DNA of 64,000 nt from Microthyrium microscopicum (lineage: Eukaryota > Ascomycota > Dothideomycetes > Microthyriales > Microthyriaceae): positions 372,001 to 436,000 of the forward strand of contig MU004241.1 in the NCBI GenBank assembly GCA_010405405.1. Direction: 5' to 3'. Both the position numbers and the translations under genes were made by a program. Positions within the stretch are counted from its first letter, which is position 1. Each line of letters starts with the position of its first letter. The notes under the pieces were generated by a model. The model was not told the origin of the DNA, made no database searches, and was given only the letters and a program-made list of their open reading frames with translations. Below are positions 46,457 to 59,093 of the stretch, piece after piece.

Positions 46457-47947
46457 ATGTCTTTCATAATTAGGTCTCTACTATTACAACCACGTCTCGA
46501 AGAGGAGCCAGAGTCCCCAGATCTTGATATATCCGGTCCACTTCCACTACTTCTAGTACGGCAGAAGAGACCTCCCATCCTGGCCCTACCAAACGAACTC
46601 CTCAGCATGATCATAGAATATGCAACCCAGCAAAAGCAAAAGAACATCATCAACTGTTCAGACTGTCCATCAGACCGTTACTATCCCGGCGCAAAAGTAA
46701 CAGCTTTAGTATGCCGACGCTTTCGACCCATATCGCAACGACTATCCCATCGCCATATGAGGATCGATTACTACCCACTTCACAACGACCAGCGCTTGGG
46801 CAACGAACACCTGGTCAAGAAAATGCTATCGACCGCGGACATCTGGGCCTACTGCCACAATCTACACATCGCTATCCACCCGCGGGTCTACGAGTGGGAA
46901 ACCAATGTCATAGCGCACCCGTCAAATATCTCTACCGGACTTGAGGATTTGGACCAACTTTTGGCAAAAGTAAAGTGCCTGATGGTAGAATGGAAGCCAG
47001 ACTCAGCTGGATATCTGGGCTATGCATTTCTCAAAGAGATAATGGATCGGACGCCAAATGTCCTGCATCTAACCACTCAGCGCTTTCCCGTTGACGGACT
47101 GTATGGAGGCCACGACCACTGCAGCACACTACTCTCCGGTCTCCAGCAACTGAAACACGTGGACATGCGAGGGAGTCGATTTGTACATGGAATGTGCTGG
47201 CTAGAACGCATGTTCGTCAACCAGCAAGATTCGATTACACACTTTGCCAGCTCCGTAGTCCGACCTGCCGAATATCAACGCACAACAACCATAGAACAGC
47301 TAGCTCTCCAACCACACGGATTCAACAACCTGCAGAAAATCGTCATAGAGCTCCTCGGGAACAATTTAGTTGAGAATGACGCCGCAAAACTGGCACTGCT
47401 ACTCATTGGACCCAAAACACACACAGTAGTGATAGACCTCAAATTCTTCAGCCTCTTTGCCTTTACGCCAGGCCTAGTAGATTGGATCCAGCAATTTGGT
47501 GCCACAGCCCATCAATATAGACCACAGCTGAGAAGTATTTTCATTCATTATGAGCCCATAGCTCCAGTGGCCATGAGACCTCCTGGCTGGCAAGGCATGC
47601 TGCACCGTATGAATCTAGCATCTAGAGACTTCCCACCTGGATTCCAACTACGCCACTACCGATATCCATGGGACGTGTTGGATGAGATGCGCACGACTTT
47701 CAAGGACGATCTAGATATAGAGCTGGTTTATTCTGAGCGCCCACTGTCAACGCGGGAATTTGAGCTCCTTAGGGGAAGACGAGCTCCACGGACACGGCGA
47801 TTGGATTCGATGTTAGCGTGGGAGCAAGGACAAGATGATCAGGTGTATGACTTTGGGACAGGCTCGTTGTGGTGTTATCTATTTCACGTCGTGGCACTGT
47901 GTTACCTTGTATCAATTGTTTGGAAACTAGTTGCGGGATATTGGTAG
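46457..47947 (+). CDS. F-box-like protein, second paralogue, with C-terminal hydrophobic segment
   Basis: Single exon, 496 aa. The F-box-like region is PPILALPNELLSMIIEYAT (about residues 36-54), followed by a short Cys pair (CSDCPSDRYYPGAK) and TALVCRRFRPISQRLSHRHM. It shares the LLIGPKTHTVVIDLKFFSLF block with the preceding gene. Unlike that paralogue, it ends in a hydrophobic stretch, WCYLFHVVALCYLVSIVWKL, which could be a tail anchor. Same strand, 950 bp downstream of its paralogue. A role in ubiquitin ligase substrate recruitment is inferred from the F-box motif only. Confidence 0.7.
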   Translation: MSFIIRSLLLQPRLEEEPESPDLDISGPLPLLLVRQKRPPILALPNELLSMIIEYATQQKQKNIINCSDCPSDRYYPGAKVTALVCRRFRPISQRLSHRHMRIDYYPLHNDQRLGNEHLVKKMLSTADIWAYCHNLHIAIHPRVYEWETNVIAHPSNISTGLEDLDQLLAKVKCLMVEWKPDSAGYLGYAFLKEIMDRTPNVLHLTTQRFPVDGLYGGHDHCSTLLSGLQQLKHVDMRGSRFVHGMCWLERMFVNQQDSITHFASSVVRPAEYQRTTTIEQLALQPHGFNNLQKIVIELLGNNLVENDAAKLALLLIGPKTHTVVIDLKFFSLFAFTPGLVDWIQQFGATAHQYRPQLRSIFIHYEPIAPVAMRPPGWQGMLHRMNLASRDFPPGFQLRHYRYPWDVLDEMRTTFKDDLDIELVYSERPLSTREFELLRGRRAPRTRRLDSMLAWEQGQDDQVYDFGTGSLWCYLFHVVALCYLVSIVWKLVAGYW

Positions 47948-48062
47948 TGGGCTTGGAAAGGAATCTCCCAAGAAAGCAGTAGCCTTCGATTATATCATTC
48001 CATCATCTCATCATGATCAGTATCCAAAAGAAAAGGCTGGAACACAATAATGTTACCGCACG

Positions 48063-49040
48063 CTAAGTAGCAAACCTAACAATCTTCTTTCCCATCTCAT
48101 CCATCCCACCTAAATTCAAGCTTGGGACAGGTCCTAGCTCATCACTATCATATCCTCTGCCCTGCCTTCTCTTTTCTGCCCTCCGTTCCCGTTCTTCTCT
48201 CGCTTCCCTCGTTCGCCAAGCTGTTACTTGCTCCTTCCTCCTCCTGGACCGCGCCAAGGCCATCGCGGGCGTTGGTCGGAAACCTATACCGTTGATGCCG
48301 TATCCGTCGTCTTCTGGGTCGAGCATGAGATGGCCGGTGATCTCAGAGTCTTGCCATGTAAGCGCAGAAATGTCGAACCAATTATCCGCTGTCACTTGAG
48401 ATTCGGGCGTTGGTGGATTTGAGGGAGATTTAGAAGGCGAGCGCCTGGATTTCGGGGGTGGGGACTTTATGCCTCGGGGTGGAGGAAGGCGCTTCTTGGG
48501 CGGTTGGGAGGATGTATGCTGTTGTTGAGTCTGTATTCCGAGACCCTGTTCAGGTGGCTGACTGGATCTTTGCTTTCCATTCTCTCTGGATGCTTCGGGC
48601 GTGTTACGGGATGATGTATGCGCTTTGGGTGTTTTGGCCATTATATTGAGCGGTTCTAGTTCCGAGTCGCTGCTCTCCCCCTTTTCGATTCTGAGTTGTG
48701 AGAGACGCTTGGCTACTGCGGACCTGGGTGATGATGAGCCAGCGATTGTGCCTTCGAAGTGTAACACCTTCTCCAGCATGGGCGAGGTATCCCTTGTTGC
48801 TGGAGGCTCTGTGTCCGCAACGGAGGCTATGGAGGAAGCTGAGTTGTCTCGATATAACGTAGGTGTTACAGGCCGAGGCTGCATGGGCCGGGGAGCCAAA
48901 AGATGTTCTCTTGAACTCGTTTGCTCATTGCCTTGCTCCGTGGAGGCTGGGGGATTGATGGAAGATGTGGATAAGTTGCGCTTGCGCTTGCGGGTTGCTG
49001 GAACCGGTGTAATCGTCGGCTCTGCGGTAGACGAAGCCAT
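48063..49040 (-). CDS. Fungal protein of unknown function, disordered with conserved C-terminus
   Basis: Single exon, 325 aa, ATG at 49040. The first 215 residues are Ser/Pro/Arg-rich and probably disordered, with a basic cluster near the start (RKRKR) that could act as a nuclear localisation signal. The C-terminal 110 residues look conserved: WFDISALTWQDSEITGHLM, DPEDDGYGINGIGFRPTP, a long Arg/Glu helix (REAREERERRAEKRRQGR) and KKIVRF at the end. I have no name for this arrangement and assign no function. It is convergent with the upstream F-box gene (115 bp apart) and divergent from the deubiquitinase gene. Confidence 0.75.
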   Translation of the reverse strand: MASSTAEPTITPVPATRKRKRNLSTSSINPPASTEQGNEQTSSREHLLAPRPMQPRPVTPTLYRDNSASSIASVADTEPPATRDTSPMLEKVLHFEGTIAGSSSPRSAVAKRLSQLRIEKGESSDSELEPLNIMAKTPKAHTSSRNTPEASRENGKQRSSQPPEQGLGIQTQQQHTSSQPPKKRLPPPRGIKSPPPKSRRSPSKSPSNPPTPESQVTADNWFDISALTWQDSEITGHLMLDPEDDGYGINGIGFRPTPAMALARSRRRKEQVTAWRTREAREERERRAEKRRQGRGYDSDELGPVPSLNLGGMDEMGKKIVRFAT

Positions 49041-50339
49041 TTGAAAGCTGAAGCTGGAACGCCGGTTTATATGTTTGCTGAATAGTGGTTGACGAATGTT
49101 TGAAGAACTGTAAAGCTATCCGCTGGATGATAATGGTATCCGGGGGTTATGGTGCCTAGCGGGGCGAAGCCGTTGGTAAGCGCAAGGAGAGTGAGAGTAC
49201 TATTGAGAGTCAAAGTGGCTGATAAGAGTGTCTAGGAGCTTTGGCTGTGTGACTTGATACTGCTCACTTGTTGAACTGAGCAGGCAAGGCATGTGAGGAT
49301 TAATGAGGATTTGGCAGTGAATAGTGATGGATGTGGGGATGTAAACAGAGAGCGGCTCTTGCATTGAAGTTGGGAAAAGAGGGGATCGGCGTGGGGGATG
49401 TCGAGACGAATGTGGGGGAGCTAGATGTACACATGGAAGAGAATGCGTTGCAAATCATATGAAGCTTTCATATCTAGTACACGATAGAGTAAATCAAGGT
49501 GACGAGTTGTTTTCATAGTCGCAAGGCATCAAAAGATGTCCTGACATGTAGGCTGCCCTATATTGAGTCGATAGCCTAGAATTGTCGCATGGCGACTGCC
49601 AGAAGGAAGGATCAGGATGTTACAGGCTGTAGCTTTCAATATAACTGCTCGCTACTCGGTATAGGGCAGTGTATGTATTATCAAATATCAGAGTCTGAAA
49701 CAGGTGCAAGTACACTGTGTATGAGAGCCACGTCTGAACAGAATATCAAAAAGGAAGGAACGATGGATGCAAGAGACGAAGAGGCAAGAGGCAAGAAGGA
49801 ACATGAAGACAAACGGCAAGAGCCGCGGGTGATGGTCAAAAGAAGGCAAGAGCTCCCAAGCCACTCGCGCCTGCCTGCAGCTCCTCCGCTTCTGCTTGGT
49901 TGGACAAGCAAAGCTAGGGCTACCGCAGTGCCGCTCCTGCGCTTCGCAAGCACACTAACCGCTAACCACTAACCACTAAGCAGTCTGCAGGCAGGCGCGT
50001 TTACTACCCTTGGATCATTTGCTTGCTTGCTTGCTTGCATCTTCAACTTCAACATCTCCAAATTACTCTACACCATATCCTTTTCTTCTACCACTCTGCT
50101 TGTATCCCCCCACGAGCTGCGTTAAGTCTCTTACTTCGACTCTTCAAACCATTCTGTGTTTCCATCATTACTCCGTACCACCATCCTAGTTGCCTTGCCT
50201 TGCCTTGCCCCGCAAACTACTATACTCTACTTACAACTTTGCCGCCTTCGTAGGCATACAGCCACTTCTCTCTTCAGCGTTGCTGGTCATAAACGCCTTC
50301 AGAAAATAGCCTCCAACCTCTTCTCTGATCAGCTGCAAT
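49041..50339. other. Bidirectional promoter region with short simple repeats
   Basis: About 1.3 kb between divergent genes. It contains tetranucleotide runs (gcttgcttgcttgcttgc near 50022-50037), repeated ctaaccacta near 49955-49980 and ccttgccttgcc near 50195. Overlapping frames on both strands (49589-49972) are low-complexity and rejected as genes. Confidence 0.55.
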
Positions 50340-53300
50340 ATGGAAAATACACCAAAGACTCCTGGTATATCCGCTTCCTTACATCCTTCACATCAAAACT
50401 AACTTGACATCAAGGCAAAACGCCTCCTCGAATCATCTCCGACCTTAAGCTCTACGACCTCGCAGCACCAGATTCTCGTAATCCCTTTACCCAACCACCT
50501 TATAGCTACGATCACGACACTTTCATAGTCCCCAAAACACCGGACGTGAAACGCTGTAACCACCGGTTCTCTGTCAAACACAATCGTACACATCTTGACG
50601 ATCCTGAAAATGGCTATCCAACACGACCGATTCGAAAAACTGCTGGCATATGCCAAGAATGCAGATGCCACGTCGAAATTACTCTCCTGACGAACGGACC
50701 AATCCCAGAGAGATGTCCCACCGATATAGCTCCTTTGCATCACTTCGTTCTCGCGGGCCCCATGCGAGAACAGGGCCGTCAACGTATTTTCACCTTCGTC
50801 TGCACCACTTGCAGAGCCTCTCTTGAGCTTATTTATCGACCTCCACGGCTCGACGAGCCATACTTTGATCTTCTGACTGACCCCGAGAATCTCCGAAATA
50901 GATATGAGGAGGCTCTTCGCCAGGATCCTGAGCGCAGATCTATCGTTATGCAATCAGGCATCAAAGTGCTTGATGCTCTTTCATCTTACCTTAACGAAAG
51001 TCTCAACCCAACTCGAGAAGACCGCATTATTCCAGAAGAGAACAAGAGATTTATGACATCTTTTGGTAAAGACTGCGAGTCTTTCCTCGTTTGGCTTGGA
51101 TTTCGCAAAGTCTACATACCCAACCCCGATGGTAAGTTTCGAACAACGCACCTGGTGGCTCCCATCGCATCACATGGCTCCCATCTCATCTCGTCGAGTT
51201 TTTGAGTTGATCGAGAAATCCCTTCACTTTTCCGAATAATCTCGATTTCACGAGTTATGCCATCGCAATCGATGGCTGCCACAGTATATTATGGGTCCCA
51301 TCGAGGGCAATGGGACTTGACCACGAAATGCGTCGGGGGATGAAGAGCTTATTTTGCAACATTTTCTGACCAGATTGCAGGTTCACCTTCAGAAAATAAG
51401 GGTTGGCAACTGCCAAACACTCCTAGCAAGGACATTTTCACCGACGGACCTGGCGTTCTCTTGGAAGATGTGCAGGAAGAGATTACTGTTAGGATGCGAA
51501 AGTATTCCGAAGCCGAACGTCGGATGCTTAGAAATCCACTAGATCCACCACATTTACTCGATTTGAGAGTTCAAAATGTCCTGGATTCCGAAGTTTATAC
51601 AAAGGCGCCTACAACTCTACGCAGCTTCAAGTTTGACTCGGAACTGGACGAGTATTTTGCTGGACTAGGAGCTACACAAGACTTCTCAGACAAACTCCTC
51701 AAATTCTGCTTTAATAAGCAGATTGAGGCGGATCCGGACCACTCGTCATACTATTTTGACTGCCTGAAGGGAATTTCAGAAAAACGAGGAACTGATGATC
51801 TCAACATAATAGTTGGAACATTAGCGTCTGAAGGCTATGTATCGCAGCAAGATGTAGTTAAGGCCTATCGCTATCTGGGATTCCAACAGTCTGAGATTCC
51901 AAGTCTTGTCGATGATCAGATCCTGGGTTCCTTCAACTCTAGACTTGAGAGCTCGCCTCGGCATCAGGAATCCGAGCTGAGAGACAAGCTTCGAATGATT
52001 GGGGTATCTCGCGGAAGCCCCAGTCTCACAAGCGCTGCAGAAAATGGTAAGTCGAGTTCGGCTTCCAGCCCAAAAGCCTTTTCTTTTTCAAATTCTCCAC
52101 AAGCATTGGAACCGTTTGAACTTGACGAAAAGATTATCCCGACATTGTGGTCGGATTATGAAGGTTGTTCAAATTGTTTGCCCTGCTTTTTTATCTTCAT
52201 TTGATTGCTATCAGAGTTTAAATCGCATTCTGATAGTGTAATCTTCTCCTTCATTCCGCAATTTCTCCACTAACATGGTCAACGTAGATTTCAAAACACC
52301 ACAACAGGCTCTGAAGTGGCTAGATCCTACGTTCGATGGCTCCGTCCAGATTAGCGATGATTCCATCATTGCTCTTGCTGCAAGTAAACAATCCGACCGA
52401 CCCGAACAAACAGACCTCTGTCGCAAGGCTGTTGAGATATTAGCACAAGACAGAGACAGTGAATTTCTTCGTATCTGGGCAAGAGAGGGATCATACCCTG
52501 AAAATTCCAAGGAAGAACAGATCGCTGCCGCGTACCGATTCTTCAACATCAACGACCGAACTAGTACCGTGGATTTGGACGTCTTGCAATTCTATACCTA
52601 CGAGTCAGAGGATCCAGCAAGAAACGAGGAAGCCATGCGTCACTACGCTGTACTTTCAAACCACATTCTCAAACCAAATGCAGGGAAAGGTGAATCCTGG
52701 GATACTCCGGTTGGCTTGGAAAACATGGGCAACACTTGCTACCTCAACTGCCTACTCCAATTTCTCTACGCTATTCGCCCTCTTCGAGAGCTCATAACGG
52801 ATTTCGACGAGTACAAGTTGGACACTTCGGACCCTTCCTATGTTCCAAAGAAATTGGACACACAAGTGGTATCGAAGAACATGACCATTCTCTCGCAAAC
52901 TTTTGTGAAGGAACTCCGTTTGTTATTCCAAGAAATGGCTTCGGATCCAAGATCATCAGTGCGCCCAACTTGGGATTTGGCAAAACTCGCCTTAAAAGGT
53001 GATCCCGTATCAGGTCCTGTACGCCGATCAACAATTGGTGGAGAGCTACCACATTTGAGATCTCCGACTCATCGAAAAGCTCCGTCGTTTCCGGAAAATT
53101 ACATTGACTCGGCTTCCCGACCTGCTCCTTATTCAAGAACGGCCAATTCCAGCGAGATTACCTTGATTGATGAGGTTACGAAAACACCAGATGAAGACGA
53201 AAATACCATGCTTCTAGACAAAGCGGAACAGTCTGAGCCAATGTCTGATAGTCCCGTCGAGATACATCTCGATCCCATGGATCCCGAGGTAAGATATCCC

Positions 53301-54781
53301 GTGAAACCACAATTCTTGACAACATCCAATATCATCAAACGACGTGTTGGTAACTATCGCATTTCATGGCTCCCATAGATTTTGTTTCTGAAGAATTGCG
53401 ATGTCGCCCACTGAATGCGATGGCTTCCATATTCCTGACGTGGTTGCTTCGATTTTGATGTGATACTAACAAATTTCAGGCCATGCCTCTTCTTGAACCG
53501 CAGGAAGAAGAAGAAACTCGACCACCAATGAAAGAGCCATCACCTCCACCCAGGCCACCACCAGTTCCTCCGCGTCCAATCATTGGGCCAATGAATAAAA
53601 ACGATGCTGGAAAAACCTCCATTTGGAATAATGACGAATCGACACGTAGAGAGGCAGAACAGGCCGCCCAGCAACAAGATGTCAGCGAGGCCATGGATGA
53701 GGTTTTATTAAAGCTTCAATGCGCCATCAAAGACACTGTTCCGACCAGTGACGGAGGAATGACCGACAAAGTCAACGAACTGTTCTACGGAAAATGCGTC
53801 TGGAAGTTCCTGGATAGCAAGACTGAAGACAACACAGAAATATTCGCCAGCATCAATGTGTCCTTGATATCAAAGCCAAAAACCATCTCTGCTGGTCTTG
53901 ACCAGTCCTTTGGCATTGATGAGCTGGAAAGCGAGGGAAAAAAGGTTCGTCGATATCGAACAATCACCAAACCACCTCCAATCTTCCAAATCCATCTACA
54001 CCGCCAGGACTATGATCACAACCGTGGCGATTCAGTTGTACTAAAGCACCACATACAACTTGAAGAGGTCATCTATCTGGATCGCTTCATTACTTCCAGC
54101 AATCCAGAGCTTCACAAAGTCCGCGAAAACTCGTGGGAGCTTGACGCCCGCCTGGCCAAAATGCATGCCCGGCGCAATCAGCTCCTGGCCACCACGATCG
54201 ACATGGAAAAGCCGGAGCTCTTGGATGCCACCTGGTCCTTTGTGTCGTCCCAAGGTGACGTTCTCAACACTGATGATCCCACCCTCGTCGATGATCTCCG
54301 TGCCGAAGCCGAGCACGTGCGTCTCAAGGCGAGGGCTGTATCAGCCCGCCTAGACGGGCTCGAGACAAGGCGAGCGGCCTTGTTTACACCCTACACTCGC
54401 CATGCATATCGTCTAGCCGCCGTGTTTGTGCATCGTGGTCAGGGTGGTGCCATGGGCGGCCATTACTGGATCTACATCTACGATTTCAAAGTCGACAAAT
54501 GGCGTCGCTACGAGGACCGTGAAGTGCGCGAAGTGACAGATCCGCAAGAAGAAATCTTCAAGGAGAAGGATCCTGAATTGCAGGGCGCGCCATATTTCGT
54601 CGTATATGTTCGCGATGAGGTGAAGGACGAAGTGGTCGATGCCTTGTGTCGGATCAAGCCTGTGGAGGAAGAAGTGGATGCTGATACTCAGATGGGCGGG
54701 ATGAGCGAAGATGGTGGTAACGTTAACGGCTTATCGCTGCTCAAATCATCAGAGGCGGAAGAGGGTGCGATGAAGGCGTAG
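50340..54781 (+). CDS. Ubiquitin carboxyl-terminal hydrolase, UBP2-like
   Basis: Cysteine protease that removes ubiquitin from substrates. Five exons: 50340-50364, 50415-51131, 51381-52163, 52288-53288, 53480-54781. Junctions are GT-AG and in frame, about 1275 aa, matching the large size of UBP2. The first exon is only 25 nt; its 50-bp intron has a CTAAC branch site. The N-terminal 500 residues form the UBP2-type region (ICQECRCHVEI, VWLGFRKVYIP). The Cys box is GLENMGNTCYLNCLLQFL (Cys659), with QQDVSEAMD further on. The His box is GGHYWIYIYDF (His1170), then WRRYEDREV and PYFVVYVR. A Pro-rich linker (SPPPRPPPVPPRP) divides the catalytic halves. Introns three to five are unusually long for this window (124-249 bp). 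Confidence 0.92.
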
Positions 54782-55433
54782 ATGGTGTGTTGTATGATTG
54801 TAGCGTGGGAGTTGTGAGGTCTCGCGCTGAGCGTTGTTTTAACTGATAGCATGGTGTTGGGGAGAACGATGATTATTTGAATAGGGGTTGCTGAGGTTCA
54901 TAGAATGAATGACATTCTTGTATAAGCTTCTGTTATGGCCCAAATGTCTTGATTCATGGCTGAAATATTTTCTACATACCGCCTTGTTGGTCGAATGCAT
55001 GGTTATATTCCTCATAGCTGACATCCACAAGATAGAGTTAAAGCAAAGCTTAAAGTCTTGATGATTAAGAACGTATTTCTAGAAAAACATACTGCTAAGT
55101 GAACACTAACAAACTCGCCCAAAAATCCAAAACACGAGAGAGCAATGAGCCTTTACCAAGAGCGCAAAGACAAAAACACCCACTGATGAAAAGACACAGC
55201 GAGCCCCGGCCCCGAGGCACGAAAAATCTGCAAAATGTACAAAACAGCGGTATTAAAAAGCACTGCCATTGGTTGAAGGAATGCTCGTTTCTCTCTGGAC
55301 TGCTGCTCTACCGACACTGTAGACTCGATTCCCATATCTTGATATGCCAACCGGTGCTACCAACTGTCATGCCGCATGCTCTTATGCCGCATGATCTTCC
55401 CAATTTCTTCCATGATATTCTTCGGTCCCCAAC
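54782..55433. other. Convergent 3' region of UBP2-like and Rab5 genes
   Basis: About 650 bp with only short frames. No feature recognised beyond presumed 3' UTRs. Confidence 0.5.
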
Positions 55434-56318
55434 CTAGCATTGGCATCCTCCGGCTCCTTGTGTGCTCGATGATTCAGGTCTTAGGTTAACACCCGGCCGT
55501 GAGCCCGCCGAGCGCAGATTCCGTGGTCCAGCTTGATCGAGAGGAAGTTTCTTGGCGATGGCAGTGAACAGTTCTTTTACATTATCAGCCGTCTTTGCCG
55601 AGGTTTCGAAAAAGAGGAGACCGGCTTCGCTAGCATATTGTTGAGCATCGGCTGTGGAGATTGCTCGCTTGTCGGGGCTGTCTCTGACGAGATCGAGTTT
55701 GTTTCCTGCGAGAGCGATTATGATGTTTTCGTTGGCTTGACGTTGGAGCTCTTTGACCCAGGCTTTGGCCTTATCTAATGATGACTACAAGTGTCGCGTG
55801 TTAGATGGAGGATGGAGCTGCGGTTGAGGAAGGGGGCTTACTGATTGGGTGATATCATAGACGACTACGGCGCAGTTCGCGTTGCGATAGTACATGGGGG
55901 CCAGAGACTTGTATCGTTCTTGTCCTGCCGTGTCCCATATTTCGAACTTGACGGTTGTGTTTTCGTCGAGAGGGATGGTCTGTGTGAGGAAGGCGGCGCC
56001 AATGGTTGATTCTCGGTAGTCATCGAATTGATCCTGATGGAGGTTTAGTAGATAGTCTATGAAAGAGCTGAAGACGCTGTTTACCTTTACGAATCGCAGG
56101 ACTAACGAGCTCTAAAGAGGCGAATGTTAGCTTCTAAGCAACTAGTCTCAGCTGGAGTATTGGCGAAGTTACCTTTCCAACCGCAGATTCTCCTACACAG
56201 AAGAGTTAGCACATAAACAGATAATACGACAGTGTGGTATCGTACCTAGCAATACTAGTTTGAACTGGGCGAATCTGGAGCCTGGCCGACCGGCTTGTTG
56301 GCTGCGAGGCGCGGCCAT
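55434..56318 (-). CDS. Rab5-family small GTPase
   Basis: Endosomal Rab GTPase controlling early-endosome fusion. Five exons on the minus strand: 56318-56246, 56192-56173, 56111-56085, 56033-55842, 55784-55434; in frame, 220 aa, a typical length. Motifs in order: P-loop GESAVGKSS split by two introns, switch [11 protein letters not shown], switch [24 protein letters not shown] for guanine recognition, ETSAK. It ends CQC, a double-geranylgeranylation signal. GAAF in switch I and AGQERY fit Rab5/Ypt5 rather than Rab1 or Rab7. Exons of 20 and 27 nt mean open-frame scans see only fragments. Its promoter is shared head-to-head with the Sac1 gene. Confidence 0.93.
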
Positions 56319-56888
56319 GTTTGAGTGACGTAGAGGAAAGGTAGGAGGATGAGAGTAGGTGATAGACTCGGATACAGACAGGTGAACTGGACAATAAGTA
56401 GGGTTGAAGGAGGAGAGAGTAGATGGAGGTTGCACAGATATTGATGATGGTGATAGGGATGATATGAGCGAGGGGGTGAATGATGGCGGCGTTAAAGACT
56501 GGCAGCTGCCATGGAGTTGCGATTGCTTTGCTCTTGCCTGCCCTGCAGTTGCTAAAGAACGGAAGGCACCAAGGCATAAGATGGAAATTCAGGCATCAAG
56601 ATCCGTCGCAAAATGGAATTGGAAGCTGCGACTGACAGATGTGGCTGCTGTGGCTGGTGAAATCTGCACGGCCACAATAAGCACGCGTCACTTTGCGATC
56701 CCATTCCCATTCTACTCCCTGGAGCTCCAGCTTGTCTGGACTTTTGGAGCTGCATGGTTCATGAGCCTCCAGTCTCAAGAGACGCAATCGACAATACTGT
56801 ATCCAATTTTGCCATTGACCTACACATACTCTTCCATCCTCCTATTGCTCCGACTATCTGTTGCACGCCGCTATAGGCTTCATCCGCC
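56319..56888. promoter_or_regulatory. Shared divergent promoter region, Rab5 / Sac1
   Basis: 570 bp separate the two divergent start codons, so both promoters must lie here. Frames crossing it on both strands lack domains. No specific element was identified. Confidence 0.5.
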
Positions 56889-59093
56889 ATGGCCGCTCTC
56901 CCATTTCGCGACATCAATGTCCACGCTTCAACCTCTCACTATGCCTTCTCATCCCCGTCAACACCCTCAGCTCAGACTCTGGTCGTCGAACGGCCATCTG
57001 GGGATCTTCGATTGACCAATGACAAGATCCTGGGAAGCAGACGAGTATCTGCTGTTGCCGGTATTTTTGGGATGATCAGCCTAAGACTTGGTATAAGAAA
57101 CTATCTTGGCACATGAGCTCTACTTACAAGTCCAGACAAATACATCATTGTCATAAACAAAGCAAACCCCGTCGGTCGCATAAAAGGCAATATGATCTAC
57201 AAAGTTGTCACCACCGAGTTCCTACCTTTGCGCGAACGCGCCCTCCATGATGCTGATGAGGATCGCTACATCTCCCTCCTGAAAGACCTCATCAAGTCGA
57301 GTCCTCTCTATTTTTCCTATGGCTTCGACATCACCAGCTGTTTCCAAAGGCAATCGCAATCAGACTTGTCTAACCCACTTTGGCAAAGAGCTGACGAACG
57401 TTTCTTTTGGAATCGATTCATTCAGTCAGATTTTATCGATTTGAGAAATGGCAAAGGTGGTCGACTGGCACAAGGACGTGAACAACCGGGCGTCGACTCC
57501 TTTATACTGCCCGTTATGTTTGGAATGTTGGAAATTAGAAACACTTCCATCAAAGGCACGCCATTGACATATATCCTCATAACTCGAAGATCCCGGTTCC
57601 GGTCCGGAACTAGATACTTTTCGAGGGGTCTAGACGATGAAGGACATGTATCCAACTTCAATGAAACAGAGCAAGCAGTAATTCTCAATGACGAGGCTTC
57701 AAAAGGACCTGTCAGTTATGCAGGCGACCAGGGCATGCAGTACGAAAAGTTGAAAGCCGCAGTGGGGCAAGAAGCCCAAATTCTCTCGTATGTCCAAACA
57801 AGAGGTAGTGTGCCTGTTTTCTGGGCCGAAGTCAACAACCTTCACTATACGCCCAAAGTCCAAATCCGTGGTGTTGATAGTGCTGTCACAGCTGCAGGAC
57901 TACATTTCCAGGAACAGATTGACCTTTATGGCGACAACTATTTAGTCAACCTCGTCAACCAAAAAGGCAGAGAGCAAAGAGTCAAGGAGTCTTACGAACA
58001 AGTTGTTGAGAAGTTGGTGTCTAGCCCAACTCAGCAAAGGAGTCCCAATGACAACACATCTGAGAAATTCAACGTCATAGAATCCAAAAGCGGCGGCAGT
58101 CAATTTGATCGATTGCACTATGTCTACTTTGACTTTCATAATGAGACGAAAGGTCTTCAATGGCATCGAGCCAAACTTCTGCTTCAAAAGCTAGAGCAGC
58201 CAATCATACATGGAGGATATTTCAGAGCTGTAGACATGCCTGGTGGAGCGAGTGGACTTGAAGTCCGAAGCAAGCAAAATGCTGTGGTACGAACAAACTG
58301 CATGGATTGTCTCGACAGGACCAATGTCGTGCAAAGCATGCTTGGTAGATTTGTCCTTTCCCGAATGTTGATCGACTTGGGTGTTCTTCAAGAAGGTGGA
58401 ATGGTTGAGGACGACCAATCTTTCGAGCATCTATTCCGGAATATATGGGCAGACAATGCGGATGTTGTTAGCAAAGCATACTCTGGTACAGGAGCGCTAA
58501 AGACAGACTTTACGAGAACTGGTGAGAGGACCAAAAAGGGTGCTTTCCAAGATTTCACAAACTCTACAACACGATACGTCAAGAACAACTTCCTCGACGG
58601 CCCTCGACAGGACGCATTTGATGTCTTCCATGGTGTTTACAAGCCAGGAAACAATCATTTGGGCAAAAGTTCCATCTTCGCCGACACCAGGCCCCTCGCA
58701 ATCCAGAGCGTGCCATACGTTCTTGCGGCATGCATCTTCCTGGTGTTCATAGGTTCATTCACGAGACGAGAAGCAACTTCTGCAGTGTGGCCTTTGAGAC
58801 TGATGATGATCATTTCTCTTGTTGCTGCGACAATATGTCTGCATTTCATGGTCAAACATGGCATGCTCTACGTAGGTTCCCGAAACAAACACCCGCTGAG
58901 ATATAGAATTAACATGATATAGGTCAACTGGCCAAAACTCAATACTCCACCATGGGCTATCGAAGGATTTCAAGATGCTTTGACACAAGCTAAAAAGAAT
59001 CCCGTGATGGCAAGTTTGGTCAAAGGCCACGAACGAGGACGAAGTGAAGCACGCGTTGGTTACATGGAAGAGGGCAAAACGAGAATCGAATAA
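56889..59093 (+). CDS. SAC1: Sac1-type phosphoinositide phosphatase
   Basis: Dephosphorylates PI4P (and PI3P) at the ER/Golgi. Three exons: 56889-57090, 57136-58871, 58923-59093; in frame, 702 aa, slightly longer than yeast Sac1. The N-terminal SAC domain includes YIIVINKANPVGRIKG, SPLYFSYGFDIT and FILPVMFGMLEI. The catalytic CX5R is RTNCMDCLDRTNVVQ (Cys456, Arg462). Two hydrophobic segments near the C-terminus (VPYVLAACIFLVFIGSF and LRLMMIISLVAATICLHFMV) match the ER membrane anchors of Sac1, distinguishing it from soluble Fig4 or synaptojanin-type SAC proteins. The last exon encodes the cytosolic tail beginning VNWPKLNTPPW. Confidence 0.93.

Noticed and set aside
49589-49972. 127-codon plus frame and overlapping minus frame upstream of the deubiquitinase
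   Set aside because: Low-complexity, overlapping on both strands and located in a repeat-containing promoter region.
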